Source: Angiostrongylus vasorum
Lineage: Eukaryota > Nematoda > Chromadorea > Rhabditida > Metastrongylidae
Assembly: GCA_018806985.1 (NCBI GenBank)
Contig: JADANN010000380.1
Span: 1,490,501 to 1,554,500, forward strand
DNA length: 64,000 nt
Direction of reading: 5' to 3'
Shown here in pieces: positions 10,472 to 22,698 of this stretch. The translations under genes and the position numbers were made by a program. The notes under the pieces are model-generated. The model was not told the DNA's origin. It searched no databases and saw only the letters and a program-made list of their open reading frames with translations. Position 1 is the stretch's first letter. Every line of letters starts with the position of its first letter.

Positions 10472-13400
10472 CTCATTTCTGTTCACATTCTCGGGCTTCA
10501 GTGCCTGATGTGGAATAGAGCCTACGATAGGAACCACCGTCGACGTGAGGTTACGAGTTAAGACGGGTGTCAGACAACCCCACACATCTACTGAAGACGG
10601 GTCGATACCGATTTCCTCGTGTGTTTCACGTAGAGCCGCCTAGGGAAAACAGCTTGAATGCAAAAGTTTGTTTGTAGATTGAAAGGAAATTCAGCAAACA
10701 TTCACCAAAATCTTACTTTCTACAAATGATACAATGGAATAACAATGAAATTACAACTTTATTATATCTAAAAAGCTAATTGGTGACCCGTCATTATTCA
10801 TTCCCAATGGCGTATTCCATCGTGGTTGGAATGCATTCATTCCTGAGTGCCGAACCAAGGTGTGCATCAATTTACAACGTTCTGAATGATCGTCGTTGCG
10901 GAAGGATAGTGCATTGGTTAGCAATTCCATCGATCAGGAAGCAAATGCGACAGTTCGATCCTCTCCCCCAGCGCTCTCCTCCAATCCACGTGGAAATGCC
11001 CCTTAGCTCGGCTATCTCCAAGATTGCAATTCATAAAGAAGACCAGATCCTCAAACAGCAGCCGAAACAACACGCGAAATGTTGGAAGACCTTCGTGAAC
11101 AATGAATGCGAAGAAAACCATTGGAATGGAAGAAGTGCTGATATCAGCACAGCAGATATGATGACGAGTCATGTAAATGTAAATAAATGCAAGTAAGCCG
11201 TCCATTAGGGGGCACCACTGCTCATGCAGTTACAGAGACATTTCTTGAGATTTTTTCACCGACATATAGCATAAATCTGTACTTGTATCTGCATTTTGAG
11301 TACAGCTTTAAAAAAATTAATGCCATAGTCGCGCCTCTTATATAGGATATATTTACGAAATGCTACTCTCCTTCTAAACGATATGAAAAATTTGTCGACA
11401 GAGACATTCCCATTCGGACCCTAAGGCAATTTCCTATTGATAAGCTCGCCAAGCATTATCTAGTAGGACTTCTCTTATAAATCACAGGTCACATCGTTGA
11501 CGAAATGAAGGTAAGCCTTGAGTTTTTCATCTTTATACGACGTGTGCTCAAATAAGACCCTTTAAATAGGTCGAACTTGGAACCGACGTTCGAACCGTTC
11601 CAATTTAATTATTATCATATGAACACTTTTCGTTTTTTTCACAGCTGTCCTCTTTTCCAACTTGTCCTCCTAGTTGAAAAAAAACAACTCCCGGAGTTGA
11701 TCAACTCCTGAAAGATGCGCCACGCATTCGACTTCATTAAGCATCGTTGGAGATGATTGATGCATATCTGTTCTTTACAGTGCCTCGCGTTGGTCTAGTG
11801 ATGTATGGAGTCAGTATGCCATCCTCTCAGACAAGTCTATAGCAATTTTCCCGACCCTGGAGGGATGGAAGATTTGGTGAGCGTGGGGATCGATCCCATG
11901 CGTATTGCAGGGCATCTCCAACCGCTCGGCTACATGCGCCCTTTTCCTTGCGTCCTTCTAGTTAGTTTTCATTAATCAGATCTCAAAAATCTCTCATACC
12001 TCACGAAAACCCAATGCTTCTGTGTCACCTAAGCACATGCTCAGCACACGAGTGAGCACTGCCATGAGCATGAGGACGAACTGAATGTCACTTTCACTTC
12101 TTGTTACTGAATTGATGTTCCCACGACTAAGGAACTACAATGTTTGACAACTAAACAGTGAATCCATCATCAGCACATTCTGCTTCATATTTAGATTCCC
12201 TTACTTCACACTTTCATCGATATGTGCAAGAAATTTCGTCTCACCGTCCTTAGTGTTCTTAGCTTCTTCATGATCATCTGCTTTACTTTACACCAACAAT
12301 AAAGTTGCATTCGCTTTCAAACATAATTCAAGTGCATAATAAAGATTTTGACAAGCAACTGGATGTTCTTGTCTTCGCAAACGCTACAACCACACATATT
12401 TCCCACTTTAGATGGATAGATGTAGAAAAATATGAATATACTCAAATATATTCCACATACTTACTTGGATATTTCGACGCCCAGTTTTCACTGGTTGTGT
12501 GGGCCCCAGCACAGTTCCCATTTTTTTCGGCGTTTTGCTGGTCTACCCGTTGTGGTTTCCTGGAATCCCAAGGTCAGCCTAGCCAAAGCCTGCCCCAGGT
12601 TCACACCACCACAGGTAGTCATCGCTCTTGTGGATCGAAAGGAGATTTCCCACCAGGCGATTAGATTTATACCAGGACGGTGACGAATCCTGTCATTGGT
12701 TAACTTTTTAGCTGGGTTTCCGATGGAAACGCCGGACCACTTCTCAGTATGGGATAAACCCTGCCGAAGGGATGAAACACCGCTGTATATCGCAGCCCGA
12801 CACCCAGGAACACCTCCCGGCCTCGATGAGGCGGTAAACCATTGGGAGGGAACTCCACATTTCCTGTACAAAACCAAATTATAGAGCGGAAAGCATAACA
12901 TAGGAAGCGGAATCATTTGGCGGGAATGGGATGTCACAGAAGAGCAACTCACATGCTGTTCAGTGTTGGCAGCGAAGAATTTTCTGCGGTGGTCGCTGCA
13001 CAAAAATTAGAAGTTATCACGAATTTGTCAGACCAAAATTGTTAACAAAAAAAGTCTCACAATCAATACAGTCAGGATTTATCTTCATGGGATAGAATTA
13101 CCGTAGCGAAACGAAGAACTTACAATGAAGATCTAAGTTAGAAGCTTCACCTTTTCAGCAGTCTCACCATCCTCCATTTTACCTCCTGGGAAGCACACCT
13201 CGCCTCGATGACTCTTCAAATGAATCGACCTCTTCGTGAACAATACTGATGAAGTAGAATTGATATCTAATAAGGGAATCAAGACCTGAAAAACAACGTC
13301 AAGAACAGCAACAATATCGATCTGACTAATTCAAGCGGACTATTGTACTGGTATGACAGCTGAGGAACTTTATACCCACCGACATGGTTGGCGTTGACGT

Positions 13401-13677
13401 TGCTAATCGAGGATGCATCGCAATCGTGTTCTTCCCAGCCAGATTCTAATTCCAAGTTTTAACAAAGTAACGGTATCAATCCAAGACTTTTTATGTCGAA
13501 TTCATACGTCAATAAAGGAAGAACTATTTATAAGGAGCATGTTGCTCAAAACACTAAGGAATCTCACAAAAACGCTAACCGATAGACGATATTACGGTAC
13601 TGAATACTGCTATGTACCTTTATAAACTGCTCTTTGCAAGCGGTTGCAAACATTCTGAGTGACTGATGCGTTATCAT
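10472..13677 (-). CDS. Nudix hydrolase, NUDT7/8-like CoA diphosphatase (5' exons; 3' end not seen)
   Basis: Four exons on the minus strand join in phase: 13618-13677 (ATG start), 13380-13445, 13151-13285 and 10472-10639, giving 143 residues. Residues 77-99 form a complete Nudix box: G77-x5-E83-x7-R91-E92-x2-E95-E96-x-G98. Just before it is LFTKRSIHLKSHRGEVCFPG, the signature of CoA/acyl-CoA diphosphatases (NUDT7/NUDT8 group), which cut CoA into 4'-phosphopantetheine and 3',5'-ADP using a divalent metal. The first 40 residues are basic and poor in acids, suiting a mitochondrial presequence; that is inference. After LTPVLTRNLTSTVVPIVG and NRNE a donor (GTAATT) follows, but the C-terminal part expected for the family (about 80 residues) is not found. 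To the left lie only SINE, LINE and PLE sequence. Either the next intron exceeds 10 kb and leaves the window, or the gene is broken. The final intron (10640-13150) holds SINEs of families A and C and a family B element. Confidence 0.85.
10893..11190 (+). mobile_element. SINE family C
   Basis: A tRNA-like head (A-box-like GGATAGTGCATTGGTTAGCA, B box CAGTTCGATCC at about 10950) is followed by a shared body (CCACGTGGAAATGCCCC, GAAATGTTGGAAGACCTTCG) and an A/T-rich tail. It lies in the Nudix intron; the long frame across it is not a gene. Confidence 0.8.
11693..11941 (-). mobile_element. SINE family A
   Basis: Reverse-oriented family A copy: GATGCGCCACGCATTCGACT near the start and the B-box complement GGGGATCGATCCC near 11900. 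About 10% diverged with small deletions, so fairly old. Confidence 0.8.
12466..12850 (+). repeat. interspersed repeat family B (about 385 bp)
   Basis: Runs from ACTTGGATATTTCGACGCCC to AACCATTGGGAGG. The same block occurs nine times in the window. No terminal inverted repeats are seen. The opposite strand has a tRNA-like head (GTGGCTGGGAGG, then GGATTCATCC-like), so it may be a SINE transcribed on the minus strand with an ATCCAAGTA tail; that is inference. Strand here is the GGCCCGTC reading. Confidence 0.75.
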
Positions 13678-13794
13678 GGAAGAAGAAATGCTGGAAAGAA
13701 CGCAACGGTTCCACCAACGATGTCTCACAATGTATAATTAACAACTACGAACGTAATAAACTGGTCAGAGCCCTCACTTTAAATGTGGAATAGA

Positions 13795-16277
13795 TCAACA
13801 TATTAGATAGTAACCGGTTCTATTCTCATAATATTGAATAAAAATAATACCAGCAATACTAAACAACTGTAAAAGCTAGAAAGGATAAAGTGCTCGGCGT
13901 TGACCAATCCCTGAGGGACGCGCCATGCATTCGACTTCACTAAGCATCGTTGGAGGTGACTGAATGCATATCTGTCCTTTAAAATGACTCGCGGTGGCAT
14001 ACCGATGTATCCAGCAAGTGGTGCTATCCTCCCAGACAAGTCTGGCACCAGCGTGCCGACCCCGTAGGGATGGAAGGCTTGGTGAGTCTGAGACGTGGAG
14101 AACAATTCCATATGTATTACAGGGCCTCCGATCACTGCGCTACAAGCGCCCAAACAACTGTGTCTAGCATAAAAACAGTCTATCCACCAGTAGTTCCTAC
14201 TCCGATTTCCACAAGGATGTTTCAAAGCTGTGTCTTTAGTAATATTTCTATACAGGGTTTACGTAGATAATAACATGAACTTAACTTTGAAACACGAATG
14301 CTAAGAAGACGTTGTGGCCAACATTTATCTCACAGTATGAAGTCTAACATATAAAAACCACGTACAAACCTATACAATTGTGAACATACAGGTGCTAAAT
14401 TCATTTGCTTTGGAAGAAGCACATTATACTTGGCATTATTGAAAGAAAATGCTGGACAGAAGGAACTCACTAAGAAATGCACTTGATTCAGTTTAAAAAA
14501 AAAACAGCTCAACAATGAAAAATTCACAAAGACGAATAGCTAGCCTTCATTAGTCCGAAGAATAATTTTGTAGTGGGAACTTACAATGAATGACTTCGCT
14601 ATCACAAGGGTAGTGGTTACATTCAGTAACATGTATGTTATACATAAAGCTTCGTCATTTAAACACCAAGTGAAAACTACTGCTAGCAAGTTTCCCACGC
14701 CGCCTAAACAAAAGCGCCTATGCCGCAAACATAACTATTTGCATCGATTTCAATGCGTATGATGCGAAAATAAATCGCTCTCAGATTTAGAGTAATGCCC
14801 ATTACTAGTTAAAATAAGGATCACTGGGAATCTTGGAAGATCTCTGTCAACAAGATGCTAGTCATCTTATGCTTTTACGGCAAGATGCTGACCTAAATGT
14901 CCACGTAACGCACTCCCTCAGGTTCTTTTCTGTCGAAGCTAATATCTCGAATACCAATGAAATCAAACAAGGTTCATTACGTCCAACAGGACAAGAGGAT
15001 GTTTTCCAATGTGTCGTTTGTGCTTGTCGCTACCCGCTTGTGTTTGAAATCTTTTGAACTGATAGAAAAAGTCTCTTTTTCTACCGGACTTATCTCTCTA
15101 GGTTGAGCTACTCTGATTGCCCAAAAATTATCGCTAACTGTTTAAAAAAAACAAACATCGTCCTTTATGTAGTGATGGAACATTTTCTTTTTTCTTAATT
15201 AGTAACATTAAGCTAATGTAGAGCTTGAATTTAAATCATTGTTACACACTTTTATTTAAAATCATGTATGAGTAGGCTATTTCTTATCAAAACCCACTCT
15301 TTTTTGCCACATACTCTATTTCCACGTGACCGAGAAACATAAAGCAGCCTGCTATCCCTTAAAATATGAACTGGAGATGGATTCACGAAAAAAACGAGTT
15401 TACCAATTGTTGCATCAAATTCTCGATCACTTCAGTAATTCAACATGTTAACTAAAACTTTTTTCAAATATCGTTTTTTGGATGAATGGTTGGCATGGCG
15501 CAGTGGTTAGTGATGGAGTCCACCAGGAAGCAAGGTGCTGGTTCAATTCCCTCCCCAACACCTTCCTCCAGTCCACGTGGGAAAGCCCTAGTTCGGGTAT
15601 CTACAAGACTGTAAGGAGAACTGACTCGACGAAAGTTCTAGAACATTCCTAAACAAGGCGAAATCCTCAGGCTGCATCCAAAGTAACGTGCGAAATGCTC
15701 GAAGACTTTTGTGGACGGTGAATGGGAGAAAAACGAGAGGAATACAAGTTCAGGAAGCCGCACAGTAGATTTTATGATGGGTCATGTGATAATAGTAATA
15801 ATAATATATGCGTTATAGAATTTCTACATGCCATCTAGTACAGCAGAAAAATCTGTGTTACTCTAAACCAGCTCATAGTATGTTGGCAAGGAATGGTATT
15901 CGGAAATGGTAGGACAAACTGTCATAATCCTATGCAAAGGCTGTTATAGGTCTCAGGAAACTTTCCAACAGTTATTTCCACTTTAGATTTTTGTGAGAAT
16001 TAGAAAGCACAAGTTACAATAAAGAGCATGCGTACAGCACAATGTAATAAGAAGATACAAACAAGAACTCGAATCACTAACACAATGATTTCCACCCGTC
16101 AAGTGTGGTAAGAACTACGGACAACTATGTTGAGCAAAAAGAACAAGTATGTTCAGAAAATCTGGCATTTCAGACATACCTAACTGGAAAGAACCACCAC
16201 GCCATTGTTGGAGGATTCCGAGAGTCATCGATCACAACGTACGTCACGAGTAGCACAACCAGTAACCACGGCAGCAT
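13795..16277 (-). CDS. putative membrane-protein gene, unidentified, incomplete model
   Basis: Four candidate minus-strand exons have good splice signals and hydrophobic content. 16180-16277: ATG, then LPWLLVVLLVTYVV (membrane anchor) and MAWWFFPV, donor GTATGT. 14585-14703: acceptor TTTGTTTAG, then GVGNLLAVVFTWCLNDEAL and a second hydrophobic stretch, donor GTAAGT. 14390-14451: donor GTATGT. 13795-13866: acceptor TTTTACAG, then LFSIAGIIFIQYYENRTGYY and a stop. The last two join in phase; the others do not join directly, so at least one exon is missing or a boundary is wrong. It lies between the HOOK gene and the Nudix gene, all on the minus strand. I do not recognise the family. It could be a four-helix membrane protein. 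Confidence 0.35.
13880..14151 (-). mobile_element. SINE family A
   Basis: Nearly full-length reverse copy, from AAAGGATAAAGTGC to CTACAAGCGCC. It sits inside the putative intron of the unidentified membrane-protein gene. Confidence 0.9.
14833..15484. other. unassigned AT-rich stretch
   Basis: An open frame at 14833-15057 has no family resemblance and starts with a non-ATG codon. A possible minus-strand exon at about 15300-15355 (donor GTATGT) could belong to the membrane-protein gene but its phase does not settle it. Nothing else recognised. Confidence 0.4.
15485..15800 (+). mobile_element. SINE family C
   Basis: tRNA-like head TGGCATGGCGCAGTGGTTAG with B box TGGTTCAATTCC, then the family C body (CCACGTGGGAAAGCCC, GCACAGTAGA, GGGTCATGTGATAATAG) and an AAT-rich tail. 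Confidence 0.85.
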
Positions 16278-16724
16278 CAAACTAAACGACCAATTCCTTA
16301 CTAAGGGTAGTAACACTTCAGAGAATTCGCACAAAAACCAAGCCATGCAATGTCAAAGACGTGCAATCTTTCGGTATTCACAGTGTTTCTACTCGGGAAA
16401 GCATAAATCAACAGCACATAAAGCTTGACATTTACTGATCCCAACTCGTTTTATGCGAAAATGATCTGATGCTTCATTTTTAAACCAGAACATCTCAACT
16501 TTGCAGATTGAACGAGTCCACTACAATCCACGTATTTCAGCAAAACTGTGCAAGTTCGACAATTCTTTAACGACAAATTCCTGATTTTCTAGAGCCCACA
16601 AAACACATTTCCTCCCAATTATTTATCGAGCCTATTACCATAGACAAAAAAAATTGAACAACCCAGATTCCATTCAAAAAGACACTTTGGTGTTCCTCAA
16701 TGTACCACTGGTATCTGTGGCTAA

Positions 16725-17185
16725 CCGGCTTTCGCTAGAAATTCTAAATGTTTAGACGTTGCCTTCAAATGCATAACCTTTGATTTACTGCATATTATGT
16801 TTTCACGACAGGGTATTATGTGAAAAACAACCGCAATAATGATATCTGCAAAACACAGATCCCAGGCTAGGCCGAATTCAGCTCTGAGTTTTGCAAATAT
16901 CCCAGTATCATTGTGGTTATACATCACACAATAACCTGCAGTGAAATGAAGCACTACAACCTTAGCTTAAGTAGGTTCAATGCCGATTTGTGCTCCCCAA
17001 ATCATGTCCGTTGACTGGTGATTGCTGGTGGCACGGCTTGTGTAGAAAACTGGCTAAAAGGAAAGCAAAGCAAGGGCTTCGATGGTGCAGTGGGTAACGC
17101 GTAAGCCAATGGGAAGGGTAATCGAAGTTCGAATCTGGCCTGGGGTCTGGGTTTTGCAAGTGTCTCAGCATCACTGTTTTTGCCT
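16725..17185. mobile_element. two family D elements, back to back
   Basis: 16725-16950 reads as a family D element on the minus strand (TTTGCAAATATCCCAGTATCATT near its start). 16960-17185 is one on the plus strand, with a tRNA-like part GGTGCAGTGGGTAACGCG and B box AGTTCGAATC, ending GTCTCAGCATCACTG. Together they form an imperfect inverted pair. Confidence 0.65.
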
Positions 17186-17189
17186 TCAG

Positions 17190-17630
17190 TTCTTAGAAAC
17201 TTTTAATTCTGTACGAATCTAAAAAATGACGGAATATCTCACAGAAATTTCATGTATGACTAAAACAGCAGAGCAGTAGCTTTCACATAGATCTACCAAT
17301 TACTACTATAATGACCGAGAAATTATCGTCCCTCATCGGAAAAGAGGCACAGCCTCTTATGCGTTATGCTAAACTAAATGAACAAAACAAAAAGTTCGCA
17401 ATATTTTTCCAACATTAAACAGATCCAAACATGATATGACTTCATAATATCAATGTTGATTTGGATTATCAATTGGTCATAACGTTACAGTGAACACTAC
17501 AGATTTACGACGTTACATCATCTGGTTCTAAGTCCATCATAGAGTCAGATAATGTAACACCTTAACCCATTTTGGCTAGTACTTAAGATGATATGTACGC
17601 AACGCTAGAGAGTTAACATGCCTTTATAGT
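17190..17630. other. AT-rich stretch without recognised feature
   Basis: No exon, repeat family or RNA gene could be supported here. Confidence 0.5.
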
Positions 17631-17631
17631 G

Positions 17632-17812
17632 TTGAGCCTACACGAGCTTAATAACGATGTTTATTTGGCTAACGTTTCAACGGTTTCGTCTTCATCAGAG
17701 GCGATAATCCAAGTCGAAAATCCACAGTTGCTTTGTTCTCGTAGTGGCGTCACCGAAATTGTCGAAACGTTAGCGAAATAAACATCTTTATCAACCTCTT
17801 GTAAGCTCAACA
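17632..17812. repeat. palindromic PLE terminal repeat with hammerhead motif
   Basis: CCTACACGAG and TTTATTTGGCTAACGTTTC at the left return inverted as GAAACGTTAGCGAAATAAA and CTCTTGTAAGCTC at the right. The left arm (17667-17703, minus) keeps CUGAUGA, GACG/CGUU stem II, GAAA and CGUU-AGCC; stem I is imperfect. Confidence 0.7.
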
Positions 17813-18373
17813 ATATACACAAATGTTGATTTTTTTTTTACTACCGATGTTAAATGACGGCCGGGTACAAAATTATTGTTTCACCATAGAGTTATTTGGT
17901 TCAAGCTCCACGCTGCAAATTCTGCAATGCATTGGAAAAAGAACTTAGTGGGTCGTGAAATCTGACAGGATAAATATGTTATTAACAACACTTCTAGCCC
18001 GGGTAGTGCAGTTACGATAAAGATTATATGACAGTGGAAAAGAAAAAAAAGTATAGGTACGTGAGCGACAAAGGATGAGCAAAAGTGGGAAACACAAAGT
18101 CTGAATAAACGAACACCCGTGAAGAACATCAGAGAGAAGGAACATCGTCATCACGTGTATCTGAAAAATCTGAAACACTGCCAGAATATTAGGAAGACAT
18201 TTAAATGAGCAAACTTAGCCTCCTTGGTGTTCTATGAAACATATCCACCGCATACATTCAAATTATATGCTTTCAAAGATCTCCCTTTGAGATGGGAATG
18301 CAAAAGAATATGAAAATGATGGCACATGATCCATACGCGTATTTTAGTAATGCTGTAACAATTTAATAGGAAA

Positions 18374-18379
18374 TTTATT
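18374..18379 (-). terminator. poly(A) signal AATAAA of the HOOK gene
   Basis: AATAAA on the minus strand about 100 bases downstream of the HOOK stop codon (18481). Confidence 0.55.
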
Positions 18380-18480
18380 CTGCATCTAGGGAAAAACAAA
18401 AGATATTTCACCGCAACCCTTTCATCCTCATTATCTTCCATGGCTTACAAAAAGGATTCACTGTCTAAACAAGGAAACAT

Positions 18481-21400
18481 CTACGAAAAACAATTTTCAC
18501 ACTTGAATAACCTGAGTTTGAAAGCATTAGCCTGTTTTTGACGGGAAAGAAAGCTCCGCTCACGGGTCGAGTCTATAGTCTCCGTCAGACGACTACACTC
18601 ATCCACTCGTCTAGCCTTAACACACTGTTAAATGTGAGGAAAACCACTTGTTATAAAATACAACGTTACTAAAACATGACAGCATTTTTACCATTCCATA
18701 GAATGCCGTCGTTAGCAAACGTTGCTCTTGTTCATGCATAGTGTTCGTCTGCTCTGCTTGTTCTTCCAGTTGTTTGATTCGCTTATCTTTCTGTTCAATC
18801 TCACGACGCAACGAATCAAACTCATGTCGACTCAAGCCACCTTCAACTGCACACTGAGCAGCTCGCTCCTAAAAAATAGGCCATCAATCCACATTGGAAT
18901 AATAAACAATTTTTTGAAAGGACAAAAAAATCGAAAAGATGAACAACATATACCAAGCTGGATACCACAAATCTACACTATCCAGTTTCTGAAGCATTGT
19001 AAAGATAAAATTCCTTGATATTGTTATTTCCTTAAGGACGTCTGGCTTGGACGCTTATGGCGCACTGGTCGGAGGCGCCCTGCAATACACATGGGATCGA
19101 TTCCCGCGTCCTTGGCCCACCCGGCCTTCCACCTCTCCGGGGTCGGCAAATTGGTACCAGACCTGTTTGAGAGAATAGTAGCACTGGCTCGATGCATCGG
19201 TCGGCCACCGCGGGTCATTGTACTGGCCAGATATGCATTCAGTCACCTCCAACGATGCTTAATAAAGTGGAATGCGTGCGCATCCCTAAGGAACTAACCA
19301 ACGCCGAAAGCTTTTTTTTCAGCTTTATGTCTAGCTCAACAAAGGCGGTCGCTCAGTAAGCGTAAGTATAAGAGAGAAGACATGTTGTATCTATCGAACA
19401 CGCATTAAGAAGGATTATCGGTCAGAACAAAAAAAAATTTCGAGGAAATATCTGAAATATAACAAGAAAAAAGTTACCTGATCAATGATTATTTGTCGAG
19501 CCTTCTCCAAATATGACCTCTTTGATTCTTGTTCTTCTTTTAGTTCTACCTCCACTTCCCTCAGTTTTCCTAGAAACATAAAAAATAAAAGAAATGAAAC
19601 CATGGAATGACAATAAAAGTTGGAAAGCAACGTGCGTCAACTTGCCCTCAGCTAACAACTGCGCGTCCAAAGCTTCTGCAGCACGTTTCTCAGACATTTC
19701 AGCTCTCTGTCTCAACTGATCGATTTCGATGGACATTTTCTCCGACTGTAACAATATAAAAGAAACAAGAACTGAAAAAAATAAAATAAAACAAAGAAAG
19801 AAAACAAACAGGTAACATTTGGAGACCGTACCCTCAATTTCACCTCTGTAACATCTCCTGATGAAGAAACTGCTGCATGCTCAACAACACGTTCCAATTC
19901 TTCAACTTTTCCCTCTAACTCTGCTTTCCTTCTATTAACGAGACGAATTTCACTTTCTAGCTCAAGACATCGACCTTTAACAATGTCCACTTCGCCTTTA
20001 ATCACTTCCAACTCTTCCATTTCTTTTACCCTTTCGCGCAAACGAGAGTTTTCCAGCTCAAGAATGCGAATACGATCTCTGAAATCACTAGTCTGTCAAT
20101 CACGACCCTGATTTTAGGAATGGCTAAGTTAATAGGAATATAGCAGAAGAGAACTATTCATAACGATTCTCACTCCATTGTGCTGACATTTAAAGAGACG
20201 TCGTCACAGTTTGACTCCAGTATCGATGCGTGCAAACTACGGGCGCTGTCCACGTGTGACACTGAAATGCACCGTGCTCCTGGATGACGAAGGTATGGAA
20301 AACAAAAATCATATTCACAGCAAATGAAGTTTTCTTTCATATCTAACACTATATCTATCATAAAGAGTAGTTCTGTCCTACTCCTGCGCACAGCGAACTA
20401 CCATTCTCAAAAATAACAAAAACCAATTAAGCCCAAAAACTCACACTCATGAGCAATTTTATTCTCCAGTAGTATCTTCTCTTGAACGAGGTCTACGACA
20501 CGTACTTCAGCAGCAGCTAGGCGATCTCTTGTAGTAGATAATTCGTGCTCCAACTTGTCGACTTTAATGGTAAGTTCGTCGTTTTCTCGAGTCTTCTCTT
20601 CCGACAAAGCTTTGTAAGAACCCATTTGCGTGCGCAAGGTCTTATTTTTACGCTGTTCGTCCTCAAGCAACATACCATGCTCAACATAAGATTTCACTTT
20701 CTCTCTGAGAACCAACAATTCTGCACGATCATTACTACTGTCCTTTGCCTTGTTCTTCAGCTGCTCGTATGCTTGCTGCAGTTTAGCATGATCGGCTTCT
20801 TTTACACGTAACTCTTCAACTTCATCTCGCAATCGACGAAATTCGTCTTCGAATGGTCTCATTTGACCAATCTTTGACTTCAGATCCTCATTTTCTTGGG
20901 TCATAGAATCTATTTTTCCTTTTAGCAGTTCCACCTCTGTTTCTGTCTCAATGATTTGCCCTTCCAGGCGCGATTTCTTCTCTCTAAGATCAATTAGATC
21001 TTGTTCAAATTCTTCGACACTTTTTCCTTTTGTGAGTTCATAAAGTTGCTGTCGAACTTTTTCTAACTGTAATTCCAAGCTATCGCGATCCTGTCGAAGC
21101 TCCAAATTCTAGAAAATGAAATATAAACAGTTAATACACAGAGCTCAGAGACATGTTTTTGGGAAAGCAACTGTGATACTCCGATATCTTTCCAACAAGC
21201 ATAACAGAGCTTAAAAACGGTGAAAATCAAAGGCAAAGGCGACGATATCAAGATTTTACCAAAAGTGCAGAATGCACTAAGAAAAAAACTCAAGGGGTGG
21301 CCTAATTGATAGAAAGCAAAGTAAACAATGCAAATAAATGACAATGAACGGTAACACAGCACTTCTCTGAGGGCATTCGATGATACTGGTAAACGATCAA

Positions 21401-21630
21401 TAGCGCATTGAACAAGCGCTACTTCCGTCACTGGTCACCCTCTATCGAGGAAATTGGTGCAGAAGCCCTCTGTTATTCGGAGGATGACAGTCAGATGCAC
21501 CACGACAGGAAGGACGGCGCAAAAATATGCTTATAAACCGCAACTAGGAAAAACAGGTTTTTTTCTGCATACTTTCGAAAGATCGGAAAGAAGTTTAAAG
21601 TAGTGCAAAAATACGACCAGCACAGAAAAA

Positions 21631-21679
<49 letters not shown>

Positions 21680-22149
21680 CTACAATGATGCTGAGATATT
21701 TGCCAAACTCCAGACTGCAGGTGTCTGCGGCGGAGATCCAACCTCGTTATTACCCTTTTCCTAGGTCTAACGTGTTCACCACCACACCATGGGTGTCCTT
21801 CGTCTCGCCTTTCTCTCAGCCGTGTTTTATACACGCTATCAGCAATCACCCGTCAACGGAATTAATCCAGGGAGCACAAATCGGCATTGATCCCAGCTAA
21901 GGTGAAGCTGAGAACACGGGTGAGAGAAAGGCGAAACGAAGGACACGCGCGATGTGGTGGTGAACACGGAAAGGGTAACAACGACGTTTGATCCTTGCCA
22001 CAGTCACCTGCGGTAACAGGAGTTTTGCAAATAGCTCAGCATCTTGTGGTTGCATTTCGTATCACACCCTGCCATGAGAAAAGTATACGCAGTAAATCAA
22101 AAGTGATTACATTATATCTATACATATACGTATATGCATGTATACATAC

Positions 22150-22202
<53 letters not shown>

Positions 22203-22567
22203 ATCCCCTCATCACGACCATGGTGCTGGTTAGATTCCGCTCCGGGTCAACCAAGCCTCTCATCCTTCCGGGGTCGGAAAGTTGGTAGCGGACTTGTCTG
22301 GGGAAAAAAATCACTCTTTGCAATCCAGTTGGTAACACTCCAGCCCGGCCATCTCAGGACTGCAGAAAGAATGGCTCGACCAGCACTCTACAACATTCAA
22401 GATGAAATGGAAAAGTAGCAACCGAAGCCACACGTAAAAACTGGAAGATCTTCGTGGACAATGGATCCAAGGAAATGAATTGAATATGAGAAGTCCTGGG
22501 ATCCGCACAGTAGACGTGAAGACGGGTCATATAAAATAAAATAAAAAAAACATATATGTGTACAATG

Positions 22568-22599
<32 letters not shown>

Positions 22600-22657
22600 T
22601 GTATGTATGTATGTATGTATGTATGTATGTATGTATGTATGTATGTATGTATGTATG

Positions 22658-22698
<41 letters not shown>

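Noticed and set aside
10780..11196. 138-codon plus-strand frame
   Set aside because: Runs through a family C SINE inside a Nudix intron.
12488..13003. 171-codon minus-strand frame
   Set aside because: Mostly antisense of a family B repeat; similar frames recur in other copies of the family.
16105..16428. 107-codon plus-strand frame
   Set aside because: Starts with GTG, no family match, and lies antisense to a better minus-strand exon candidate.
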